A stretch of 19,994 bases of DNA, taken from assembly GCA_035291645.1 (NCBI GenBank), contig DATDRQ010000348.1:1-19994 (forward strand). The letters run 5' to 3'. Below the pieces are notes generated by a model. The model searched no databases and was not told the origin of the DNA. It worked only from the letters and a program-made list of their open reading frames with translations. This document shows, piece after piece, positions 13,381-19,994 of the stretch (its first letter is position 1; each line of letters opens with the position of its first letter). The DNA comes from DATDRQ01 sp035291645. Lineage in GTDB: Bacteria; Chloroflexota; Anaerolineae; Anaerolineales; UBA4823. The translations under genes were made by a program, and so were the position numbers.

Positions 13381-14207
13381 AGGGATCTGATTCGGTTGAT
13401 AAGCCGATAAATGAGTGATTTCCTTTCTTCCTTGGCTTCGGGGGTTGCGGGCGTGGACATCTTGACCTCCTTAGCTGGATTTTGGGAAGCCCTTTCAGGT
13501 CGTACCATCGCAACGAAACCAGCCTGGAGCAGGCTGAATACGATCCGCCGCATCTCGAGATCCGTTAACTGGAGGTGCTGAGCGATCTGCTGCATGGTAT
13601 TGTTTGGATGAATGAACGAGATGACTCGCCACTCTTCGGGAGATAGTCGTAATTGGTTGAGATTCGTTCCAGGTTGGTCGACGAAACGCAATGCCATTTC
13701 CAGGCTGGGAATCTCGTCCTGAAGGTGGCTGCACTCATGGGTCCGCCGGGAACCTTCGAGGATGATATTCTCCAGGTTCACCCGCACGGTTATTTTTCCA
13801 TCCGGTGGAGTGACGTCGGTTTCGAAATGGAACAGGCCCTCAGCCCAGGTGAACAGCCGGTCGAGAATATCCACAAAATAGGCCTGTACGCTGGCGAGGA
13901 TGTCTTGTTGGGTAAAGTAATTTCCATTGATCAGTAACAGGCCGAGTTCTTTATCGGTCATCGACTGGGTGTGCTGTTTGATGCGCTGGTACTGTGCCGT
14001 AGACAGACGGTTGGTTTTGTGCAGGATCCCGGCGAGGCTGGTATCTTCGTCGCCGTTCTGCGCATAGGCAAGCTTGCCCTCGCGAAAGTAAACAGAGACA
14101 TCTCCACCCGACCCTTCAACGACCAGGGTGCCAGTCTTATGAGCCAAGTTGATTAAATTAAGGAGATGAGTGACTGTGAAATCACACAGATTGCCTTTTA
14201 GTGTCAT
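13377..14207 (-). CDS. DUF4388 (PATAN) domain protein
   Basis: A 276-residue cytosolic protein. The N-terminal DUF4388/PATAN domain (about 1-130) has LKGNLCDFTVTHLLNLINL, KTGTLVVE, VYFREGKLAYAQ and LGLLLINGNYFT. A second helical, winged-helix-like part (about 165-235) has EEWRVISFIHPNNTMQQIA and ends in LLQAGFVAMV. The basic tail is RKSLIYRLINRIRSL. ATG 14207 has GAGG five bases upstream; GTG 14213 is too close to that site to be used. PATAN domains occur in response regulators and in proteins encoded beside small GTPases, where they are thought to make protein contacts. Here the GTPase gene follows after 96 bases, so a shared pathway is likely. The stop codon lies within the edge of the palindromic repeat, so the C terminus may have been reshaped by it. 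Confidence 0.85.
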   Translation of the reverse strand: MTLKGNLCDFTVTHLLNLINLAHKTGTLVVEGSGGDVSVYFREGKLAYAQNGDEDTSLAGILHKTNRLSTAQYQRIKQHTQSMTDKELGLLLINGNYFTQQDILASVQAYFVDILDRLFTWAEGLFHFETDVTPPDGKITVRVNLENIILEGSRRTHECSHLQDEIPSLEMALRFVDQPGTNLNQLRLSPEEWRVISFIHPNNTMQQIAQHLQLTDLEMRRIVFSLLQAGFVAMVRPERASQNPAKEVKMSTPATPEAKEERKSLIYRLINRIRSL

Positions 14208-14314
14208 GATCACCTCATCGATAAACTAATCCTGCCAGGTCTAACTTGAAGCGAGCTCGGATGAAGATCGAATCTGCTTATTCTAAGATCTCATATAATC
14301 GGGTCGCGATCGGC

Positions 14315-14343
14315 TTGACACGCTTAATGCTTCTGTTTATAAT
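14315..14343 (+). promoter_or_regulatory. consensus promoter of tRNA-Asn
   Basis: TTGACA (14315-14320), 17 bases, TATAAT (14338-14343): full consensus in both boxes. The predicted start near 14350 is about eight bases before the mature tRNA end. Confidence 0.92.
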
Positions 14344-14357
14344 CCCTGACGCTGTTT

Positions 14358-14431
14358 TCCTCGGTAGCTCAATTCGGCAGAGCGGGCGGCTGTTAACCGC
14401 TAGGTTCCAGGTTCGAGTCCTGGCCGAGGAG
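14358..14431 (+). tRNA. tRNA-Asn (GTT)
   Basis: A 74-base cloverleaf: acceptor TCCTCGG/CCGAGGA, D-arm around GCTC/GAGC, anticodon loop CTGTTAA with anticodon GTT at 14392-14394, T-arm CCAGG/CCTGG with TTCGAGT loop, and discriminator G. The 3' CCA is not encoded (CC then TTG). It is transcribed alone, opposite to the genes on both sides. Confidence 0.96.
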
Positions 14432-14512
14432 CCTTGTTTATTAAGGATTCAGGTAACACTATATCCCTTGCTGATTTTTAAAAAGTAAAAATATTTATTG
14501 ATCGATTGTATC

Positions 14513-14548
14513 AAAAAACAGCCGCCTCTTCAATCAGAGGCGCCTGTT
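14513..14548 (-). terminator. intrinsic terminator of the fmdB-type gene
   Basis: On the minus strand AACAG-G-CGCCTCT and AGAGGCG-G-CTGTT pair around a 6-base loop with one internal G-G mismatch, followed by a six-T run (14518-14513). It lies about 40 bases after the zinc-ribbon gene stop. It may also help stop read-through from the tRNA on the other strand. Confidence 0.85.
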
Positions 14549-14587
14549 CTTTCGTATACAAATCTGATAGGCAATCGGGCTGAGGCC

Positions 14588-14872
14588 TCAGCTTTTCTCG
14601 GCAGGCTCGCTTTTCGCAGGAGTTTCGCCGGGTTTGTCGCTTTTCTCGCTGGTTTCGGTTTTTGAACCGTTCGCTCGAGAAGAACCCGAAGGCGAGCGGT
14701 GATCGGTCGCGTAAAAACCTGATCCCTTAAATACAATGCCGACCGGCGTAAAAATTTTACGAAGCGTCCTCTTCGAACATTCTGGGCAGCGAGTTAAAGG
14801 CGGGTCAGAGAATTTTTGATTACGCTCGAAACGCACGCCGCAGTTATCGCACTGGTAGGTATAAACCGGCAT
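14588..14872 (-). CDS. FmdB-family zinc ribbon protein
   Basis: A 94-residue protein. The first about 45 residues are an FmdB/CxxC regulatory zinc ribbon: MPVYTYQCDNCGVRFE carries the first CxxC (Cys9, Cys12), and TRCPECSKRTLRKIF the second (Cys29, Cys32), so one zinc is expected. GIVFKGSGFYATD is the conserved end of the domain. The last about 35 residues are low-complexity, rich in Ser, Glu, Lys and Pro, and probably disordered. The family is suspected to regulate transcription, but its role is mostly unproven. ATG 14872 has GAGGTGA upstream and matches the usual MPxYxYxC start; a TTG six bases earlier is rejected. It has its own promoter and terminator, so it is a single-gene unit. Confidence 0.9.
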   Translation of the reverse strand: MPVYTYQCDNCGVRFERNQKFSDPPLTRCPECSKRTLRKIFTPVGIVFKGSGFYATDHRSPSGSSRANGSKTETSEKSDKPGETPAKSEPAEKS

Positions 14873-14923
14873 GAACAATCACCTCGATCCTGCTGAGGAA
14901 CAAACAATACTTGTCTACGCGGC

Positions 14924-14952
14924 ATTATAGCGCGCCTAAAGCGGGTTGGCAA
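14924..14952 (-). promoter_or_regulatory. promoter of the fmdB-type gene
   Basis: On the minus strand TTGCCA (14952-14947), 17 bases, TATAAT (14929-14924). The start is predicted near 14917, about 45 bases before the ATG at 14872. Confidence 0.75.
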
Positions 14953-14998
14953 GACATCCTGCGCAAGAATTTTATTAATTTTCTGGTTAGAATCTAAC

Positions 14999-17338
14999 TT
15001 ATCCTTCCTGAGGTTCGGCTACTGGAAGGGTAAAGCAAAAGATACTCCCCTGGGGGTGGTTGGGTTCAACCCAGATTCGACCACCATGAGCTTCCACCGC
15101 CAGCCGGCAGTAGGCCAAACCGAGGCCGGAGCCGCGCCGGCGGGAAGTCCTCCCGGGCACCTGGCTGAAGCGCTCGAAAATTTTCTCTCGATACTCCTCA
15201 AGAATGCCTGGTCCGTTATCGACGATTTTGATGAGCATAGACTTATTTTCTTCCAGGCTGGCGTCGATACAGACACTCCCACGTTCAGGAGTAAACTTTA
15301 GCGCGTTATCGACGATGTTATTGAGTACACGCTGTATTTTTCCCGCATCGATCGATACGGGCGGCAGGCTCGCCGGGACATCGTTGATCAACGTGATCCC
15401 ATATTCCGATGCCTGGACATTGAACTCCAACAAGGTGTGGGCAATAAATGGTTTTAAGGATACGCGCTCCAGGTCAAGTTCAATATTGCCGGATTGCAGG
15501 CGGGCTATCTCCAACATCGATTCGACTAGGTTGAGGACTCGTCGACCACTGCGTTGCGCGATGTTCACCGAGGATTGGATGATCTCCAGTGACCCACCTG
15601 ACTCGATCGTCTCAGTGATTACATCTAAGGCTGCCAGCACAGCGCCGATTGGAGACCGCAGATCGTGTACGAGAGTCTCGGAGATCAGATCGCGCGTTTC
15701 TTTGATCTGTTGTTCGTCGGTGATGTCCCTCAAGACAATCAGCCACCCGGTAATTTTTCCATGCTTATCGGCGACCGGCACGAATGTCCGTTCCACTACC
15801 TGAGGCGGTACCCGTTCAGTGACGATGTATGTCGAAGTGGAAGTGATCCCTTCTGGTGGCCCATCCATTTGAAGGAGAAGGGAGCCGGCTTGCTGAGGAG
15901 AAAATCCAATAATGGGCAACACTGGTTGAGATAGTTCAGCGAGGCGTTTGCCGATAAAATCACTTTGCGGTGCCAGGGTGATGTGAGCCATGGCTTCATT
16001 TACTAAAGTAATCCGCTCATTTTCCTCAACCAGCAGGATACCTTCCCTCACTGAATTTAACACTGCGGATAATCGATCCCGCCCGATGGTCACATCTGAA
16101 GAGAGCAGCGCGTTGTGCAGGGCGATCTCGATTGCCACGCTCGCCTGACCTGCCAGGATGGTCAATAAGTTAAGGTCGGCCTTTGTAAACTCGGTGTCCG
16201 CGGAGAGCGAAAAAACTGCCATGCATCCGATCACGCGTTCGGAGGTTATCAAGGGGACGCCAACCCAGGCGTAAGGGGCGTCTTCGCTGGGAGGTAAGCC
16301 GATGCGCGCCAGTTCCTGGCGGGCGTGGTGCGGCAGCAGGATCGGTTCGCGCAGCTGGATCACCCGATCGGTTAGCCGGTCGGTTAGGGGACGGCGCGGC
16401 CAGACCTGGCGCTGACCATGTTTGACTGCCAGGGGATACCAGAGCTGCTGATCAGCAGAATCGTAGAGCGCAACATAAAAGTTATCAACATTCAGCACCT
16501 GTGTAACCTGTAATTGAATCGATTCCAACAGGATATCTAGGTCTAAGGAGGAGCTAATCGTCCGGCTGATCTGGTTTAAGGTGGATAATTCCCTGGCTCT
16601 TCGTTCGAGGAGGCTGCGTGGCACGCTAAGACGGTTGGCGAGTACAGCAATGGCGATAACGATCGAACCAACCAGGAAGATAACCTGGGTTAGGCCAAGT
16701 GTTGACGCTCGGATGGAAAGCAATGTCAGTGGAAGTGGAAGGAATTCTATGAATAGAAAAGCCAACGAATCGTTGGCCTGACCCAGATCGACTTTCCCGT
16801 TCCCGATCAGGTTTTCTCCAACTACTAAACCAGCATGGCATACCGTGAACACCACACCTGCACTGATCAGTGGGAGGAGACCAACTTGGGTCATGCTGGC
16901 CGGCAAGCCGGCAGGATATGATAGTTTGACAATATATATAGATATTGCCAGGGAGATGAGCAGGGAGCCGGTTAAGAAGGCTGCTTTGTTCCAGTAATCT
17001 TTATCAATAACTCGCCGTGATCCTGACCTGCGTTGGATCGTCAGGTAAGATTTCACTAAAAGGAAACCGCCGAAAACACCTGCGATAATCGCAAGGCCTG
17101 TATTTACAAGACCAAAAAGGATCCCGGCCGGTAAAACGAACGTGTTGAGCAGGTAAACCTGTCCCTGGAAAATCTCCACCGGGAACAAAATCAGGATTGC
17201 CAGGAAGCTGGCGATGAGTAGTATAGTCCAAATCGAATAGGCGGGAAATGGATGGTAGCCGGCTGATAAAGCCAGCGATCCTACTCCGACCAGAGTGACG
17301 CTCCAGCGGAAGAATGTGAGAAGGTTACTTCGAGGCAC
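14999..17338 (-). CDS. membrane sensor histidine kinase with GAF and PAS domains
   Basis: A 779-residue hybrid-free sensor kinase. Residues 1-235 contain about seven hydrophobic segments forming a membrane input module. Then come a GAF domain (about 245-410), a PAS domain (about 421-545; RDRLSAVLNSVREGILLVEENE), a HisKA dimerisation domain with the phospho-acceptor His558 in SETLVHDLRSP, and an ATPase domain. The ATPase has the N box RVLNNIVDNALKF (670-682), DNGPGI (707-712), the F box FERFSQV and GSGLGLAYC (736-744). All catalytic motifs are intact. It starts at GTG 17338, six bases after the stop of the TPR gene, so translation is probably coupled. No response regulator gene is adjacent. 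The signal is unknown; GAF and PAS suggest a small-molecule or redox input in addition to the membrane part. Confidence 0.93.
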   Translation of the reverse strand: MPRSNLLTFFRWSVTLVGVGSLALSAGYHPFPAYSIWTILLIASFLAILILFPVEIFQGQVYLLNTFVLPAGILFGLVNTGLAIIAGVFGGFLLVKSYLTIQRRSGSRRVIDKDYWNKAAFLTGSLLISLAISIYIVKLSYPAGLPASMTQVGLLPLISAGVVFTVCHAGLVVGENLIGNGKVDLGQANDSLAFLFIEFLPLPLTLLSIRASTLGLTQVIFLVGSIVIAIAVLANRLSVPRSLLERRARELSTLNQISRTISSSLDLDILLESIQLQVTQVLNVDNFYVALYDSADQQLWYPLAVKHGQRQVWPRRPLTDRLTDRVIQLREPILLPHHARQELARIGLPPSEDAPYAWVGVPLITSERVIGCMAVFSLSADTEFTKADLNLLTILAGQASVAIEIALHNALLSSDVTIGRDRLSAVLNSVREGILLVEENERITLVNEAMAHITLAPQSDFIGKRLAELSQPVLPIIGFSPQQAGSLLLQMDGPPEGITSTSTYIVTERVPPQVVERTFVPVADKHGKITGWLIVLRDITDEQQIKETRDLISETLVHDLRSPIGAVLAALDVITETIESGGSLEIIQSSVNIAQRSGRRVLNLVESMLEIARLQSGNIELDLERVSLKPFIAHTLLEFNVQASEYGITLINDVPASLPPVSIDAGKIQRVLNNIVDNALKFTPERGSVCIDASLEENKSMLIKIVDNGPGILEEYREKIFERFSQVPGRTSRRRGSGLGLAYCRLAVEAHGGRIWVEPNHPQGSIFCFTLPVAEPQEG

Positions 17339-17344
17339 TAATCG

Positions 17345-19210
17345 CTAGTCTCGTTGATCGGCAGTAGCAGGCGTCGGAGAGGGGGTAAGGGTCCTGCTGG
17401 GCGGGGTGGGCGTGTTGGTTGGCCTGGCAAGGGTCGCAGTCGGTGTTAGAGTCCTGGTCATAGTGGCGGTGGAGGTGGGGGTATTTGTCTGGGTTGGTGT
17501 CAGGGCCGCAATCCACATTTGAGCCTGGTTCTTCCATGCCTGGGGCACTCCGGTCGAGGGTAGATCCAATAATTCCTGCCAGTCCTTTGCAGCGGCGAGC
17601 TGCGCACCTGACGCTTTCTGAGCCTGCGCCCGCCAGTAGTATACCTCAGCCAGCTGCTTTTCATCTATAGCCAGATCCTGGCTGGCGGAGATCTGGGCAA
17701 CTGCTTCCACATACCGCCCGGAAATGAACAGCGCCCTGCCTAAGCCGAGACTTGCCGGAAAAGAGCTACGGTCCAGGTTGCGCGCATAGAACAGGTCATT
17801 GACAGACAGCTGGTCATCATACATTCGTAAGTAGGTTAAACCACGGTAGAGATACGCGTCGAACAAGTCATCCTGGAGTGCGATTGCTCGATCGAACGCT
17901 TTAATTGCTTGGCTCGATCGGTTTCCGAGTTCATAATCTGCTCGACCAAGGTAAACCCAGGCTTCGGCGTTTTGTTGTTCGTACTGCGTATATATCTCCA
18001 GGAAGCGGCGCGCCTCTGATGGGTTCCCGGTTAGAAGGTGAGCCTTGCCAAGCAGTAAGTACCCAGGGAGGAAGGTCTGGTCAAGAGAATTGGTTGTCTG
18101 AGCTTCTTCCAGCCCCTGTTCATATTGACCTGACTCCAGATACGCTTCAGCCAGGTAGTGGTGCAGAAGAGGGGATTGGGCAAGCCCTTTCCCAGCCGCC
18201 TTCAAGTCCAAGAGGGCAGCTTCATGCTCGTTCGTGGAAAGATAATGGGCAGCCCTTTCCAGGTAGGCCTCGCTGAAATTGGGATCCAAATGGATAGCTC
18301 GATCCAGGTCAGCAGTAGTACTTGCGTTCGGGTCGATTATGCGCAGAATTCTCGCCCTGCCGAGGTAGGCAGGTGCGAAATTTTCATCGACCTGAATGGC
18401 TTGCTCGTAGGCCACCAGCGCGACCTCGAACTCGTTCATGAAACGATGTGCTTCACCAAGATAATAATATGTGTCCGGGGAATCCGGTTCATCCCTGGCG
18501 GCCTGTTCCATAAACTTCACCATATTGAACAATTCACCCCTCTGGTAAGATCGCAGCCCCGCACGATATGCCTCGCTGATCGGGTGTGGTGTATCGACGT
18601 ATAGAGGGGTAGGAGTGTAAGTCGCTTCTAAGATCATCCACAGCGGTATGGGTCCGGAATAGGTCGCCTTGGGGGTTATGACTGCAGAAGTGTTCGTGGG
18701 GAGCATGGTTGCTGTCGGTCTCGGCGTTCCCGGTCTGGGGGTCACCGTAAACTGTCCGGCCTCAAGCAGGCCCATGGACTTGAATGGATTCCCAAAGAAC
18801 CCTATGAGAAGAACACTCAAGAGGAACAGGGCTGATAAGACCAGTAGTACAGAACGTATCCACCCTAATTTGGAGGATCGTACGGCATTCGTCTTAAAGG
18901 GTCTTGCTTCTTCGGGCGCAATCCACTTCCTGCGAACTGGAGGAGCCAGCATATGTGACACCTCCGGCTGGAACGCACCCAGGAGTATCAGGCCCAACCT
19001 GGCGGAAGAGTTTTCCGGTTCCAGGCGGAGGACGTTTTGAAGACAAAAGATTCTCTCCTTAGATGAGTCAACAACGGTGCTCATCCACAACCAGCAGGCG
19101 GGATTTGCCTGGTCTGAACGCAGCAGGCGGGTGAATAATTCGCGCGCCCGCTCCTGCTCGCCGCGCGTAGCTGCATCCACTGCCTCTCGGAACATATTCT
19201 CTTCCGCCAC
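17345..19210 (-). CDS. single-span membrane protein with TPR repeats
   Basis: A 621-residue protein. Residues 1-80 are a cytoplasmic helical repeat-like region (GEQERARELFTRLLRSD, PACWLWMS, LEPENSSARLGLILL). One hydrophobic span follows at about 118-140, then a Thr/Pro-rich spacer (157-182). A long run of tetratricopeptide repeats covers about 215-555, for example DTYYYLGEAHRFMNEFEVAL and AYLYRGLTYLRMYDDQL. The last 50 residues are a second Thr/Pro-rich stretch ending TPATADQRD. With one span the TPR region should lie outside the membrane. GTG 19210 has GAGG six bases upstream; ATG 19195 is an alternative. The kinase gene follows after six bases, so this protein may present or sense the ligand for it, which is inferred from operon structure only. 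Confidence 0.85.
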   Translation of the reverse strand: MAEENMFREAVDAATRGEQERARELFTRLLRSDQANPACWLWMSTVVDSSKERIFCLQNVLRLEPENSSARLGLILLGAFQPEVSHMLAPPVRRKWIAPEEARPFKTNAVRSSKLGWIRSVLLVLSALFLLSVLLIGFFGNPFKSMGLLEAGQFTVTPRPGTPRPTATMLPTNTSAVITPKATYSGPIPLWMILEATYTPTPLYVDTPHPISEAYRAGLRSYQRGELFNMVKFMEQAARDEPDSPDTYYYLGEAHRFMNEFEVALVAYEQAIQVDENFAPAYLGRARILRIIDPNASTTADLDRAIHLDPNFSEAYLERAAHYLSTNEHEAALLDLKAAGKGLAQSPLLHHYLAEAYLESGQYEQGLEEAQTTNSLDQTFLPGYLLLGKAHLLTGNPSEARRFLEIYTQYEQQNAEAWVYLGRADYELGNRSSQAIKAFDRAIALQDDLFDAYLYRGLTYLRMYDDQLSVNDLFYARNLDRSSFPASLGLGRALFISGRYVEAVAQISASQDLAIDEKQLAEVYYWRAQAQKASGAQLAAAKDWQELLDLPSTGVPQAWKNQAQMWIAALTPTQTNTPTSTATMTRTLTPTATLARPTNTPTPPSRTLTPSPTPATADQRD

Positions 19211-19227
19211 ACTTCACCTCTTGCAGG

Positions 19228-19256
19228 AGTGTAGCATAGGGGAGGGGCGCTATCAA
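19228..19256 (-). promoter_or_regulatory. possible promoter of the TPR-kinase operon
   Basis: On the minus strand TTGATA (19256-19251), 17 bases, TACACT (19233-19228). The -35 matches 5 of 6 and the -10 matches 4 of 6 bases. The start near 19221 would give a leader of about eleven bases that still contains GAGGTG. Confidence 0.5.
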
Positions 19257-19299
19257 GTTTTGAAGAGGCACCTCAAAGATCTGTAAGTTTCACAAAGGG

Positions 19300-19305
19300 T
19301 ATAAT
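19300..19305 (+). promoter_or_regulatory. -10 box implying a leaderless LysM transcript
   Basis: A perfect TATAAT ends seven bases before the ATG at 19313, so transcription should begin at or one base before the start codon. The -35 region is weak (AGATCT at 19277-19282). There is no Shine-Dalgarno sequence in the gap. Confidence 0.55.
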
Positions 19306-19312
19306 GGCGCCT

Positions 19313-19994
19313 ATGTTCTTCCGGCTTCGTTTATCATCCGGGATGCAGATAGGTGGGTTCCTGGCGGCAGTCTTGGGCATAGCAGCCTGCGCCCAGGCGC
19401 CTCCTTCAATTCCCCCAACACCGACGGTCGGTTCTAGCCTCGTTCCCTACCGCTCTTCCACGCCTTCATCAACTCTCCCGCCTTACCATCCAATCAAAAC
19501 GAAGCATCCCACCCCTCAGCCGCCGACTCCCACCCCATTAACCTATACGATCGTGAAAGGCGATACCATGCTGGGTGTGGCGTTACGCTATGGCGTCAGC
19601 CTGGAGGATCTCCAGACCGCTAACCCCGAAGTTGACCCACGCTTTTTGTCGGTGGAAACAATCTTAATCATCCCGCTTGGAGAGAGCAGTCCACCTTCCC
19701 TGGCGACTCCCACTCCCCTATCGGTGGGAATGGCTGGACCGACCTGTTACGTAACCTCCGACCTCGGGGCATGGTGTTTCTTGCTCATCCAGAATAACCT
19801 GGACGAATCCCTTGAAAATGTTACCGCCAGGATCTACCTGGTATCCGATAGTGGGGAAGTAGTGGGTGAGGAAATCGCCTTTACGCCGCTGAATCTGATC
19901 CCTCCCGAAGCAGACTTCCCCGCTATGGCATTCTTCGAACCGCCGCTGGCCCAGGGTTTCAACCCTGGCGCGGAATTGACCAGCGCCTTGCCGG
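19313..19994 (+). CDS. LysM-domain lipoprotein, partial (3' end outside window)
   Basis: An open frame of 227 codons that runs off the window end with no stop. The N terminus is a signal sequence with basic residues (FFRLRLSS), a hydrophobic core and lipobox IAAC (Cys26). A Pro/Thr-rich spacer covers about 30-76 (PTPQPPTPTP). One LysM domain follows at about 77-121: YTIVKGDTMLGVALRYGVSLEDL, TANP and ILIIP. LysM binds N-acetylglucosamine polymers such as peptidoglycan. After a second short Pro-rich linker, a domain starting near GPTCYVTSDLGAW (about 140 on) is beta-rich (QNNLDESLENVTARIYLVSD). It may be a C-terminal immunoglobulin-like or FxLYD-like domain; that is uncertain. It is divergent from the TPR-kinase operon. 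Confidence 0.85.
   Translation, partial: MFFRLRLSSGMQIGGFLAAVLGIAACAQAPPSIPPTPTVGSSLVPYRSSTPSSTLPPYHPIKTKHPTPQPPTPTPLTYTIVKGDTMLGVALRYGVSLEDLQTANPEVDPRFLSVETILIIPLGESSPPSLATPTPLSVGMAGPTCYVTSDLGAWCFLLIQNNLDESLENVTARIYLVSDSGEVVGEEIAFTPLNLIPPEADFPAMAFFEPPLAQGFNPGAELTSALP

Overview
The window reads as a chromosomal piece of a Gram-variable bacterium of moderate GC, most likely a member of the Chloroflexota (Anaerolineae type). This is an inference from three things: the Thr/Pro-rich 'TPTPT' spacers in three predicted exported or membrane proteins (DUF3048, TPR and LysM proteins), the gene content (DUF2085, DUF4126, DUF3048, a PATAN/DUF4388 protein beside a small Ras-like GTPase), and frequent GTG/TTG starts. 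No phage, insertion sequence or CRISPR array is visible. Coding density is high and most genes can be placed in a family.

Layout. 126-899 (+) surE. 900-1131 is a non-coding leader with a near-consensus promoter and two tandem intrinsic terminators. 1132-2337 (+) is a broken chimera: the first ~88 codons of a dihydroorotase run in frame into a class 2 dihydroorotate dehydrogenase, and that reading frame is cut by TAA at 2083. 2344-3579 (-) DUF3048 lipoprotein. 3817-5542 (+) three membrane proteins (DUF2085, DUF4126 and an unknown 71-residue protein). 5664-6128 (-) DUF402. 6129-6441 carries hairpins and one copy of a palindromic repeat. 6442-7782 (-) rhodanese plus SufE. 7870-12439 (-) is a thiamine acquisition operon. 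12627-14207 (-) PATAN protein plus GTPase, with the second copy of the palindromic repeat between them. 14358-14431 (+) tRNA-Asn. 14588-14872 (-) FmdB-type zinc ribbon. 14999-19210 (-) membrane TPR protein plus histidine kinase. 19313-19994 (+) start of a LysM lipoprotein that runs off the window.

How it works together. The clearest system is on the minus strand from 12630 to 7870: a consensus promoter, a TPP riboswitch, an RNA hairpin that buries the ribosome binding site, then thiamine pyrophosphokinase, thiamine-binding lipoprotein, two-domain permease and ATPase. It is a complete salvage unit: import thiamine, convert it to TPP, and shut down when TPP is plentiful. The aptamer 3' strand and the Shine-Dalgarno region can both pair with the same CCCTCCTCCGGC segment, which gives an explicit on/off model. 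The rhodanese/SufE pair looks like a sulfur-relay unit with its own consensus promoter. The TPR/kinase pair and the GTPase/PATAN pair are probable signalling modules whose inputs and outputs cannot be read here.

The main anomalies are the truncated, fused and interrupted pyrC'-pyrD reading frame, the promoter/tandem-terminator leader before it, the dispersed palindromic repeat (6339-6423 and 13311-13380), and an apparently leaderless LysM gene. All functional calls are by eye from motifs; no database search was run.
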